DNA of 64,000 nucleotides. Source: Lumbricus rubellus. Lineage: Eukaryota > Annelida > Clitellata > Crassiclitellata > Lumbricidae. The position numbers were made by a program, and so were the translations under genes. This document shows, piece by piece, positions 35,341-45,275 of this stretch (the first letter of the stretch is position 1; each line of letters opens with the position of its first letter). Below the pieces are notes generated by a model that ran no database searches, was not told where the DNA came from, and was given only the letters and a program-made list of their open reading frames with translations. Location of the stretch: the NCBI GenBank assembly GCA_945859605.1, contig OX243822.1, positions 4,394,696-4,458,695 on the forward strand, read 5' to 3'.

Positions 35341-36682
35341 AAGGAAAACGAATAATTTTAAACTTTTCAATTTTTTTGGCTTATTCCATCTGAACTGGAT
35401 TTCACCTTCAAACAGGAACTCTGAGGCCCCCTTGCAAACACGATGTTTAGCCTCCATACTGGTTTTGGACTTATCGATAGCAGCCAAAACACTCAAAACG
35501 AAAGTCATCAGCTTGCACGTTAAGTCATCATATTCTTCAATGTTAGTTTTAGCTGTTTGTGCCACATTTATCGCCTTGTAATTACTATGGTCAAAAGTAA
35601 GGAATTCTTTTAAAGTTTGTGCAGGTGATTGGATTGGATTAGTGATTTCTGTCCTTTGTTCGACAGAACCACCTTCTCTATTTATTATGTTTCCACTGCT
35701 GCTTGGTGTATCTGCATCTAGATCCTGTTCTGTGTTTAAATCATGTGCTAAAGGGTCATTTTGTGTCAGATATCGCTTTGCAGCCTCTGCGTAAGACACC
35801 TTCTGCAAAGCCCTGATATGTAGAATTTCTTGAGTCTTCATGTACTCAGGACATCCCTTATAAGCAGCACTATGACTGCCATGGCAATTAGCACAATTCT
35901 TAATGTCCTGAGTTGGGCAATCATTATACAAATGACTCCCGCTGCAACGGCTACAAATGGCTACACTTTTGCATTGATATTTAGTATGACCAAATTTCTG
36001 GCATTTGTCGCATCTTATAGGTTTCGGAATGTATTCATGTACTTTAAATCTCCTGCCAAAGGCTTGAATAAAAGGGGGTAGGTCTGTCCCCTGTGGAAAA
36101 GTAATTAGTGTTGCCTTACTGGTCTCAATATTTCCAATTGTTTTGAGCTCAATAGCTCCAATGGCCTGGGCCAACTCAGACATGTTATGCTCAGTTTCCT
36201 GTATCCCATACACCACCCCCTTCACAACAAAAATAAACCTCATGACGAGAAGGAGGTGTTGGCTTTGTTAAAGAGTATGGCAGTGTTACAGAGACACTGT
36301 TTCCACATAGGTTTGTTAAATTCAAAAGTCTATTTCTCTGCACTTCATTTTGTACAAGTATTCGCAAACCTTTATCTGTGCGGAACACCTTAATCGCCTC
36401 ATCACCTGCCTGCTTAGTTAATTCTTTGAACAATTGGACAGGTTTAGTGCGAAAAAAATTATGCAACATGTTCGCCTCTCCAGTCACAAAGACCGTTCTA
36501 GACAAATTGTATCTAAATCTTTCCTCCTGTGCCTCCGTTCTAGGAGGACGGCCTTGGCTATATTTTACAGGTGTGGTGTTTGACCCCTGCTGCCTATCAC
36601 TTACATTTCTAACCAGAGGTCTTATAGAATTATTCCTATCAGTTCTATGTTCTAACAAAGCATTACATTGATAATCTTGCAT
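35341..36682 (-). pseudogene. LINE ORF1, zinc-knuckle gag-like protein
   Basis: An N-terminal region (starting MQDYQCNALL) runs from 36682 to about 36191 and continues in another frame from about 36243 after one frameshift at KPTPPSRHE. Three knuckles follow: CX2CX4HX4C, CX2CX3HX4C and CX2CX3HX6C (35850-36010). This is the usual nucleic-acid-binding ORF1 of I/Jockey LINEs. There is no stop before the endonuclease, so ORF1 runs on in frame into ORF2. Either the stop was lost or a fused arrangement is ancestral. Confidence 0.85.
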
Positions 36683-36738
36683 ACCATTGGCGTTCAGTTC
36701 GTCACGGTGGTATTTTACATTCTGCGGCTTCTTTTATT

Positions 36739-36769
36739 TATAGAGGTTTATCTTCTAGAAAAGAGGTGA
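36739..36769 (+). promoter_or_regulatory. TATA-AGGTGT module (AGGTGA variant)
   Basis: TTTTATTTATAGAGG, then AGAAAAGAGGTGAATAAG, 25 bp start to start. GATAACGTTGTTCAGTTG follows, as at 23543. Confidence 0.4.
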
Positions 36770-37394
36770 ATAAGATAACGTTGTTCAGTTGGTGGAGTTA
36801 AGTTTATTCATGTGTTCATTATTTTATTCCTTAATTCTATTTCATGTTTTTCCATTAGTATTTCGCGTTCGGTGCTACATAAATGGACATAGGCCGATTG
36901 GTATTCGGAGGTTGTGGTTGGTTCCTAAATGGCGCTATAACAATGACTGAATGCAGATGATGTGAATACAATGGTCAACCGTTGTGAGGAGTTTTGGGGT
37001 ATCGTGATTGCGGTCCAGGATACTTTTTGGAGGGTCGTGAAACTGACAAATACCAATTTTTTCGAGATTTCGGCTCCACCAGCAAGTATAGCCAACCCAA
37101 CTAGAATGAGGGCGAAGATCGTACACTGTCATTAGGAAAAGTAGAAGGCGAGAAACAAGACTGGCCATTCGCTCTTTAATACACAAGGAAGGAAACAAGC
37201 ATTGTGTTGAGATAAATTTGCTTTCAAGTCGTAAGCTTATATTATAATTGGTTGATGTCGTTTCAAAGGTGTTTTTTGCAGAGCAAACTCGCCAAGCTGG
37301 ATGATTGTTGACTTTCACGACATCTTACGGCAGCAGCAAGCCTTTGACGTAATATTATTTTCCTAATTACAGCTGTTTGAACAATATTTCACAA

Positions 37395-37515
37395 GTAAGT
37401 AAGTAAGTAATAATGTATGTTGGTTGGTAAGTATATAAGTAAGTATAAATATGAGCAGGTATGTAAGTAAATAAGTAACTAAATTAGTAAGTAAGAAAGC
37501 AAGCAAGTAAGTAAG
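37395..37515. repeat. AAGT tetranucleotide tract
   Basis: Imperfect AAGTAAGTAAGT repetition with variants. Confidence 0.85.
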
Positions 37516-37989
37516 TAATTAAATAAATATGTAAATAGGTACAGCCATTATTTCTGCATTCGAAAATGCACAATTGGACATCGCCAAATAATGAAGTCTA
37601 ACACTCTGAAGTAATAGTGTTAAATCATGGAGACATAATTTGATGACGTTTTTTTTAAATACACAACAATAGAAAAAGCTGGCAGCCAACAACGTCGCCC
37701 ATTCCAATAAGATCAATCCGTCGGAGACAGAAACCAAACTCAACTCGAAAGATTCACAAATTGCAATTCCCCACACACACGAAAAGCCAGAATGACAGAG
37801 AAGCTATTAGATAGCATGGAAGACATAAATGCGTAGCCAGAAACAAATACGCCGAAAGGTCATAGATAAAACTGAAATAAAACACCCTACAGGCTTACAC
37901 ACCCATGTTGATATATTACAAAAACTATAAATAACAGAAGCCGCAATATGTTGACTGTTTGAGTGCCAGTTATCAAAAGTCCCGGAGGC

Positions 37990-38349
37990 GTCAGAGAAGA
38001 TGAGATGAAGATGCAGACAACGAAGGTCTAAACGTAGGCCTCCCCCGATGGTAGAAGACCTGGCGTAACCAGGGCAGCATCTCTCTGGTACTGCATCTGG
38101 ATCTGGAAAGAGGACGGTACTCGTAGTAGCTGGATAGTTGTAAAATGATTTCACCGATGTAGAATGTAGGTCGCCACAAACGATAACTTTATTGTTAAAG
38201 TAAGCAACCTGAAACCTATCGACGGGCGAAACCGTTTTGTCTTGCGGTGACACGCTCACGGTTTTGATTGCAACGTTCGTATATTGTCCCAAACATCCAA
38301 ACACAGCGGATACTGAGATAAATATCAACACGGACGCATCCCAGGCCAT
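37990..38349 (-). CDS. Putative first exon of a secreted protein, uncertain
   Basis: From ATG at 38349 the frame opens MAWDASVLIFISVSAVFGCL, a convincing signal peptide with a hydrophobic core and a likely cut after a small residue. It continues YTNVAIKTVSVSPQDKT, VSPVDRFQVAYFNN, CGDLHSTSVKSFYNYPATT. The part from AIKTVSV to NYPATT is also found, broken, at 18882-19095, so it is an older sequence that was once or is still coding. The frame stays open to 37807, but the conserved part ends near 38060 and the remainder may be intron. No family is recognised with confidence. Confidence 0.35.
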
Positions 38350-38461
38350 GTTTGAAAACTGATTACAACCAAACTGGTCGAGCAAGCATTGCGTTTGTTC
38401 AACAAAACGATCAAGTCGATTCGCTTAGAAGAAACAGACGGTCATCTTGGACGGTCGCATG

Positions 38462-38862
38462 TTATTTTGCAAATGTTATGTTGCAAATGTTTTGTTGCAA
38501 ATGTTATATTGCAAATGTTATGTTGCAAATGTTATGTTGCAAATGTTATGTTGCAAATGTTATATTGCAAATGTTATGTTGCAAATGTTATGTTGCAATT
38601 GTTCTGTTGCAAATGTTATGTTGCAAATGTTATTTTGCAAATGTTATTTTGCAAATGTTTTTTTGCAAATGTTATGTTGCAAATGTTATATTGCAAATGT
38701 TATGTTGCAAATGTTATGTTGCAAATGTTATGTTGCAAATGTTATTTTGCAAATGTTATGTTGCAAATGTTATGTTGCAAATGTTATATTGCAAATGTTA
38801 TGTTGCAAATGTTATGTTGCAAATGTTATGTTGCAAATGTTATATTGCAAATGTTATGTTGA
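38462..38862. repeat. 14-bp minisatellite (GCAAATGTTATGTT)
   Basis: About 29 tandem units with point variants (GTTATATT, GTTATTTT, GTTCTGTT). The paralogous locus at 19145-19190 has only three or four units. All three plus frames are open across it because a 14-bp unit without stops reads the same in each frame in turn. These are not genes. Confidence 0.95.
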
Positions 38863-38864
38863 CA

Positions 38865-39180
38865 TCGCTGTGAATGAACGAATGATGAATGCATGGTATG
38901 AAACAGCGCTAGTTAATTTAAAGGCGCTACAGCAAGCATCCGGTTATATACATTAATTAACGATGCTCCTATTATTTCCAAATGCTTAACAGTTTCTCAC
39001 GATACCAATTTATCACAATCATGGAGATCAAACAACTCAGTGTTCGGGTCTGAACTTATATAACATTATTAGAAAACGAATTTAAGGTGTCGAAGCCATC
39101 AACGCAGAGAGCAGTAATCTACCATGGCTTAAGAAAATTGATGCTCTGCTGATCCTACATCGATCCGACTTAATAAGAAA
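38865..39180 (+). repeat. F1-containing paralogue of 19250-19590
   Basis: After the minisatellite the sequence matches 19250-19590: GACATCGC, GAATGAACG, AGCGCTAG, GCGCTACAGCAAG, then the F1 unit. The module is TATATAACATT at 39057 and TTTAAGGTGTCGAAGCC at 39085, 28 bp apart. Confidence 0.65.
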
Positions 39181-39517
39181 AATCCATGCGACATACCGCA
39201 CCAGGTTACAAATCAAATGTGTAAAATAAAACACATAAGTAATAAATTATAAAGCTTCATCCATGACTGGTTCAATATTCCATGGCAATAATGTTACTCA
39301 GTTGTTGCTCCTAACCGAAGTTTTATGGTAGGTAAATAGGCCTAAATATAGGTGTCATGTTATGTCTTAAAATCCGTGGTTATTGACTTTGAAACCGGCG
39401 GAGTAATTAACAGGATGGCGCTAGGTTCGGGTGTCGCACTGCCAACCAAAGGTAGAGGAAGTTGGAACCGACTGATTTATTTTCACTTCATTTTCAGGCC
39501 CCCGTATACATATATAG

Positions 39518-39657
39518 GGCACTTGGGCAAGGCCTTCACTTGCAATTGCTCAGCGCTTCGGAGTGAAACTCCGATGCATTGTCCGCTCTGCATTTGGGAG
39601 CACCTCTGAGTAGCGCGAGAGAGAGCTTGAAGGGGCGCTATATAGCAAGTGTACATA
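39518..39657 (+). mobile_element. SINE-B, 5'-truncated
   Basis: CTTGGGCAAGGCCTTCACTT, GCTCAGCGCTTCGG, GAGCACCTCTGAGTAG and GGGGCGCTATATAGCAAG match the body and tail of SINE-B. The tRNA-like head is absent. Confidence 0.8.
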
Positions 39658-39727
39658 CAAAATAATATCATTCGATCTGTATATTGTTGTTATTCATTCG
39701 TTCAATGCCGGGTATGTAGCCTAAGTT

Positions 39728-39835
39728 GCCATTTAACGACACTGTGTCATAACAAAATCTAATTATGGTTGCCCTCCACCTTTCTTCAGTCTTGGGACTG
39801 GCACTGAAAATGTACGACCAGTGACAGTGTTATTA
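39728..39835 (+). repeat. F2 unit copy
   Basis: TTTAACGACACTGTGTCATA, GTTGCCCTCCACCTTTC and CTTGGGACTGGCACTG are present. A weak module (CTATTTATATG then AAAAGGGGTTTGTAAG) follows at about 39950-39980. Confidence 0.65.
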
Positions 39836-40227
39836 CTGCATTCGTTTGTTCTTTTAATTTCATTTGTGCATTGCGACGAAACAAGGTCTATGAAATAATT
39901 GTGTAGAGGAACAGAGAATGATAATATACAACGGGATTTCTGCTATTTATATGCACATGAAAATTGACAAAAGGGGTTTGTAAGATACTATAATTATAGT
40001 TCAGCTGCATCCATTGACCATTCATTTGGTGTATTATAATATTGTCTTCCGCATTTATAGCTTCCATGCTATTCCTTAGCAGCTTCTCTGCCTGTCTGTC
40101 TGACCTAAATCAGGCGCACAATAGCTTCTGTGTCTTCCCATCCATCACTGATACGATTTTGTTCACATCTTCTCTACTAATTACTCTTCTATGTATCTAA
40201 ATGGTCACTATACAAATTATCTCTTAA

Positions 40228-40290
40228 CCCTTTAATGTCGAGATGGTAGTAAATGGTATGGGAAGTCCTATACCCTCCGGCATTAAAGGG
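40228..40290. mobile_element. 63-bp TTAA-flanked MITE
   Basis: TTAA stands at 40224-40227 and 40291-40294. The ends are CCCTTTAATGTCGAG and CTCCGGCATTAAAGGG, an imperfect inverted repeat. The inside can fold (GGTATGGG ... CCTATACC). A second copy of exactly the same length is at 42872-42934. Confidence 0.8.
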
Positions 40291-40464
40291 TTAATCAACA
40301 GGCTACATAGAATCCTTATTACTTGCGATGCTATCGCATTGTCGTTACTTCTTACCAGACCAAGTGCAGTTATGTCATTTCCGCAGCAGCCGTCTGGTGA
40401 AACAGCACGGCGTCCGCGCATGTATGTATTCTTAGATTTTCCTTCCGCAATCGTCTGATACGCC

Positions 40465-41076
40465 CAGTGTTGTACAGTAACGAAGTAAAAGTAACGCGTT
40501 ACTGTACTTAAGTAAAAGTTTGAGTACTTTCACGTGTAACGAAGTATCGAAAAACTGGAATACTTTTACTTTCAACGAAGTAAAATTAAAGTTTACCCAT
40601 ATTTCAGTACTTTTACTTCGTTACAATTTATGCGACACTCGGTAAAATGTTCGTTACTTCAAAGCGCTAATTAACATTTCGTTTCGCTAAGCTAAGACAT
40701 AATTATAATAAAAGTTTGCCTGCTTAAAATAGATTTTCGATGGGTGGTGCACGCTGGATACATTGCCATTTCTGCAGCAGAGCGACTCTTCAGCTGTGCT
40801 AAAATGAATCGGAAGCGTGCGTACCGTACTATAGACTCAACGATAGCTATAGCCATTTCGACAATTTAGTATTTTTGAAGGTTAATAATCGATAGAGTTA
40901 AGCTTATAAAAAAACTCGGTACTTTTTACTTAAAAAGTATTATTTCAGGGGGCTACTTTTTACTTTTACTTAAGTAAAATTTGTGATGAGTACTTTTACT
41001 TTTACTTAAGTAATTAAAATCCATTTTACTTTTACTTTTACTTAAGTACGTTTGCCTGATACTTTCAGCAACACTG
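40465..41076. mobile_element. hAT-like element remnant, 612 bp
   Basis: It starts CAGTGTTG and ends CAACACTG. Next to the ends are many ACTTAAGTAAAA and TACTTTTACTT words, as often seen in hAT-derived elements. A fragment of hAT dimerisation domain lies inside. No 8-bp target duplication is evident (GATACGCC against TAGCTCAC). Confidence 0.75.
40755..40832 (+). pseudogene. hAT transposase C-terminal dimerisation fragment
   Basis: The plus strand reads YIAISAAERLFSCAKMNRKR. The SAAERLFS core is the signature of the hAT C-terminal dimerisation region. Only about 26 codons remain; the catalytic part is gone. Confidence 0.7.
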
Positions 41077-41122
41077 TAGCTCACAACAACCTCCTTAATC
41101 GATATACACGGTTTCTTTTATT

Positions 41123-41158
41123 TATAAGTAGGAAAGATATTCTACCAAAAAGAGGTGT
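41123..41158 (+). promoter_or_regulatory. TATA-AGGTGT module
   Basis: TTTTATTTATAAGTAGG, then CAAAAAGAGGTGTCTAAAG, 30 bp start to start. It lies just outside the hAT remnant. Confidence 0.45.
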
Positions 41159-41299
41159 CTAAAGATTTGCTTTTTGCTACAAGAAGTAGGCTCGCAATTC
41201 CATTGGCAATTGAAGATGGTTCCTGCCTGCTTTGCTCTGTTCTGTTCTCAGCCATCCTCGATCCGAGGGTCGGCCTAATAATCTACAAGACTCCTGCAG

Positions 41300-41366
41300 T
41301 AGCAGTAGTAGGAGTAGTTGTAGTAGTTGTAGTAGTAGCAGTAAGTGTAGTAGTTGTAGTAGGTAG
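41300..41366. repeat. GTA trinucleotide tract
   Basis: Imperfect GTAGTAGTT and GTAGTAGGA repetition. Confidence 0.85.
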
Positions 41367-41499
41367 TAATTACATGATTGGTATTATTATTATAATCATG
41401 TTTTTTTTATTATTATCTTGTAGTATAATTGTTATTATTGACTAAATTTATGTAACTCCGGAAAATTAGTGATTTATCGATTTTCTGCCTCTACCCAAC

Positions 41500-42060
41500 A
41501 AGGAAAACGATGATGTATGTGACAGAGAGATACGACGAAGGTTAGCATTGGGAAAGACGGCAGCGAAGGGGCTGGAGAGAATATGGAAGGGTAAACATGT
41601 GAGCCTGATGACGAAGACAAGAATTGTAAAGGCAATGATATTCCCAGTGGCGCTGTATGGATGTGAAACGTGGACAAAAACAAAGGCCTTAGAAAGGAAA
41701 ATCGATGCTTGTGAAATGTGGATATGGAGGAAGGTATTAAGAACTTCATGGATTGAAAAAAGAACAAATGAATCCATATTACAAGAGATCGGGCAGTCAA
41801 GAGGGAATATGTCATTGGGGCAGAGAGCGGCAAGGCAAAATATGGCGTTCTTTGGACATGTGGAAAAGGAGATGATGCTGGCCTGCGGAGAGGGGAAAAG
41901 GAGGAGAGGACGCCCAAGAAGAAGCTGGATGGAGGAAATACACGAGAGAACGAAGATGAACTTGGAGGAACTGAGAGACGTAATACGTGGAGAAGGTTGA
42001 TCATAGCGGTGGCTAGTGTTCAAAGAATCGACGGCACAAGGTGTGAACTTACTGAGGAGG
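41500..42060 (+). pseudogene. RTE-like LINE ORF2, C-terminal fragment
   Basis: The reading begins CDREIRRRLALGKTAAKGLE and continues KTRIVKAMIFPVALYGCETW, DACEMWIWRKVLR, RTNESILQEIG, FFGHVEK and RGRPRRSWMEEI. This is the widespread segment downstream of the catalytic reverse transcriptase in RTE-like endonuclease-reverse transcriptases. One frameshift near 41985 restores WRRLIIAVASVQRIDGT, the normal end. Catalytic motifs are not present. A minus-strand frame over the same bases is a shadow. Confidence 0.85.
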
Positions 42061-42486
42061 TAAACTGCCTGAAATTTCCAATGCGTACATATATATTGCT
42101 TCATGAAGCAGCATTTCGAAGGTGTGTATCGTAGTTCACATTAATCACTGTTCGGTTATTTCAATTTAACAACACCCTGCTATTGAGAGCATTGTGTGTG
42201 TGTGTGTGTGGGGGGGGGTGTGCGTGGGTCCATGTTTGTGTGTGTACGCGTGTGGGTATACACGGCTTTACAAATAATAGATTTACAGCCCCGATGACGT
42301 CATTGAAGACTTTGCACGTACCAACTAAGACTCATAAGGTTTCGCTATAACGTGCGTAACAAATCTCCATAACAATCATGCATCGGATTAAAACATCCAA
42401 AACTTTACTCGCACTTCATGTACCATTATTTTATTGACTCTTTTTTCGTCTACCCCACTAAATATATTTTAATTATTCTTTAATTT

Positions 42487-42520
42487 TATAGTTAAACTGA
42501 TTTCTTTTAAAGAGATGTGT
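42487..42520 (+). promoter_or_regulatory. TATA-AGGTGT module (AGATGTGT variant)
   Basis: TTTTATAGTTAAACTG, then CTTTTAAAGAGATGTGTAC, 26 bp start to start. A second module follows at 42615. Confidence 0.35.
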
Positions 42521-42614
42521 ACAAAATCACGCCGATGATGCCATATCTGTGGTCGTCCATATTTACCTTCAAGCTCGACATTACACTACTTTGTGGTCGT
42601 GTCGTAATTTGTTT

Positions 42615-42646
42615 TATAGAATTTATGAAAAAGATTTCAGGGGTGT
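42615..42646 (+). promoter_or_regulatory. TATA-AGGTGT module (GGGTGT variant)
   Basis: TTTTATAGAATTTATG, then GATTTCAGGGGTGTTTAATC, 26 bp start to start. Confidence 0.4.
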
Positions 42647-42871
42647 TTAATCAGAGCACATCTATTATACGGGTGGATGATTTCAGAGATTAACGACATT
42701 GTATAAGCTTACATGTTACATGCAACGCACAGAAAAGTTATGCCTTCAGATAAGATCCGAACACTTAGTCTAGTTATAAGAGGAATTCCATTCCACAGAA
42801 AAGCGGCCAGAGGTAAAGGCACGATCGTGGACTGTCCGAAACGGCGGGGCAAAAGGGTCTTGACGATTTAA

Positions 42872-42934
42872 CCCTTAATTGCCGAGATGGTAGTAAATGG
42901 TAAGGGAAATCCTATACCCTCCGACATTTAAGGG
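42872..42934. mobile_element. 63-bp TTAA-flanked MITE, second copy
   Basis: TTAA stands at 42868-42871 and 42935-42938. The ends are CCCTTAATTGCCGAG and CTCCGACATTTAAGGG. It shares GATGGTAGTAAATGGTA and CCTATACCCTCCG with 40228-40290 and has exactly the same length. Confidence 0.85.
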
Positions 42935-43129
42935 TTAAAGAGCGTAGAGGATATTCAATGGTAGCTGAGATAGGTCGCTGGATCGAGACAGATTAGTCTA
43001 CAGCAGCGTTTCCCAAAGTGGGTTCCGCGGAACCCAAGGGTTCCTCGGTGTGGGCGCAGGGCGGAGTTTGGTTTCCATTCTTGGGGGGGCTAAAAAAAAA
43101 TTTCCTCGGCCCTAAAGATGATGATTTTT

Positions 43130-43680
43130 TTTAAGTCATCGATTTCAGATCTCATAAAAACCATACTATTTCTGCGGACACACCTTTTTCAGTCAGCAAG
43201 TTTAATTGAAATCTCAGAAAAAATACTTTTTCGGTAAACACCTTTTTAGTCACCGAGTTTAAATAAAATCTCATAAAAATTAACACAATTTTCTGTAAAC
43301 ACCTTTTTTAGTCATCTTGTTCAGATCTCATAAAAACTATACTATTTTTGCGGAAACACCTTTTTAGTCATACAGTTTAATTGAAATCACATGCAAACCA
43401 CACTATTTCTGCGGACACACATTTTTAGTCATCGAGTTTAACTGAGATCTCAGATAATCATGCAATATGTGTGGATACACCTTTTTTAAGTCGTCGAGTT
43501 AATTGAAATCTCAGAAAAATTACTTTGTTTCCGTAAATACCATTTAAGTCATCGATTTTAACTGAGATCTCATTAAAACCATACAGTTTCTGTCCATACA
43601 CCTTTTTTAATCGTTCAGTTTAATTGAAATCTCAAAAAAAATTATTATTACCGTAAACACCTTTTTAGGGATCGTGTTTA
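43130..43680. repeat. 60-bp tandem array, about 9 units
   Basis: The unit contains ACACCTTTTTAGTCATCGAG, TTTAA, TGAGATCTCA and TAAAA..AT. ACACC recurs near 43178, 43238, 43298, 43357, 43417, 43477, 43536, 43597 and 43657, a 59-60 bp period. On the minus strand each unit reads ACTAAAAAGGTGT, the same core as the dispersed module. Confidence 0.93.
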
Positions 43681-43684
43681 TCGT

Positions 43685-45275
43685 GTTTATCCTTAGACGC
43701 CCAAAAATCGTTGAAAATAATGGAATCATAATGATCTTCTTAGACACCCGAAAATCGTTGATAATATTATAATCAAAATGATGTCCTTACACACCCAAAA
43801 ATCGTTGATAATGCTGAAATCAAAATGATGTCCTTACACACCCGAAAATCGTTGATTGTACTAAAATCTTATTGATCTTCTTAGACACCCAAAAATCGTT
43901 AATAATTCTGAAATCAAAAAATATCACTACACAATCGAAAATCGTTGATAAATCTGAAATCAAAATTATACCTTTAAACACACGAAAATCGTAGATAATA
44001 CTGGCATCAAAATGATGTCATTACACACCCGGACATCGTTGATAATATTAAAATCAAAATGATGACCTTAGACACCCGAAAATCGTCGATAATACTGAAA
44101 TAAAATGATGTCCTTACACTTACACCAGGATATCATTGATAATATTAATATCAAAATGATGTCATGAGACAACCGAAAATCGTTGATAATACTTAAATTA
44201 AAATGATGTCATTACACACCCGAAAATTGTCGATAATATTAAAATCAAAGTGATGTCTTTACACACCCGAAAATCATTGGTAAAACTAAAATCAAAATGA
44301 TGCCATTATACACCCGAAAATCGTTGATAATATTAAAATCAAAATGATGTCCTTACACACCCGAAAATGGTTGGTAATACTAAAATCAAAATGATGTCTT
44401 TAGACACCCGAAAATAGTTGAAAATACTAAAATCCTAATTATCTCCTTGGACACCAAAAAATCGTTGAAAATTTTAAAATCAAAATGATGACCTTAGACA
44501 CTCGAAAATTGTGACAATACTGAAATCGAAATGATGTCCTTACACAACCAAAAATCGTTGATGATAATAATATCAAAATGATGTCTTTAGACACCCGAAA
44601 ATCGTTGATAACACCGGAATCAAAATGATGCCATTACACACCCAAAAATCGTTGATAATACCGAGATCAAAATGATGTCATTACATACCCGAACATCGTT
44701 GATAATATTAAAATTAAAATGATGTCCTTACACATCCGAAAATCGTTGGTAATACCAAAATCAAAATGATGTCCCTAGACACCCGAAAAAAGTTGAAAAC
44801 ACTAATATCATAATGATCTCCTTAGACACCCGAAAATCGTTGATAATACCGGCATCAAAATGATGTCATTACACACCCGAAAATCGTTGATGATATTAAA
44901 ATCAAAATGATGTCCTTAGACACCCAAAAATCGTTGATAATACCGAGATCAAAATGATGTCATTACATACCCGAAAATCGTTGATAATATTAAAATCAAA
45001 ATGATGTCCTTACACATCCGAAAATCGTTGGTAATACTACAATCTAAATGATGTCCCTAGACACCCAAAAAAGTTGAAAATACTAATATCATAAAGATCT
45101 CCTTAGACACCCAAAAATCGTTGATAATAATAAAATCAAAATGATGACCTTAAACACTCGAAAATTGTGATAATATTGAAATCGAAATGATGTCCTTACA
45201 CACCCGAAAATCGTTGATAATCTTAAAATCAAAATGATGTCTTTAGACACCCGAAAATCGTGGATAATAATATAA
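43685..45275. repeat. 47-bp tandem array, about 34 units
   Basis: The unit consensus contains GAAAATCGTTGATAAT, TAAAATCAAAATGATG and TCCTTACACACCC. Units differ by up to about 20%. On the minus strand each carries GGGTGTCTAAGGA or GGGTGTGTAAGGA. The variants AGACACCC and ACACACCC are mixed along the array, as in a higher-order or gene-converted repeat. Confidence 0.95.

Larger units (their letters stand above)
32903..36690 (-). mobile_element. I/Jockey-group LINE, copy C (3'-truncated)
   Basis: A related but distinct family from copies A and B, with ORF1 and ORF2 up to the reverse transcriptase thumb. Homology to copy A stops near 32903, in the KCKNRMNLMRAVSG-type segment, so the rest of ORF2, RNase H and the 3' UTR are missing. 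Loss of the 3' end is unexpected for target-primed reverse transcription and suggests later deletion or recombination. The 5' side has at most a few dozen bases before ORF1. Confidence 0.88.

Noticed and set aside
38352..38956. Three overlapping plus-strand frames of Cys, Met, Leu and Gln repeats
   Set aside because: The 14-bp minisatellite is open in every frame; nothing outside it suggests a gene.
40465..41076. 8-bp target duplication for the CAGTGTTG element
   Set aside because: GATACGCC and TAGCTCAC agree at only two of eight positions; the element is kept on its ends and coding remnant alone.
41466..42104. 212-codon and 176-codon minus-strand frames
   Set aside because: Both are antisense shadows of the RTE-like fragment, whose plus-strand translation carries recognisable motifs.
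43685..45275. Resemblance of the 47-bp array to a CRISPR array
   Set aside because: There is no alternation of identical repeats and unique spacers; whole units are similar and directly adjoining, as in a satellite, and the context is eukaryotic.
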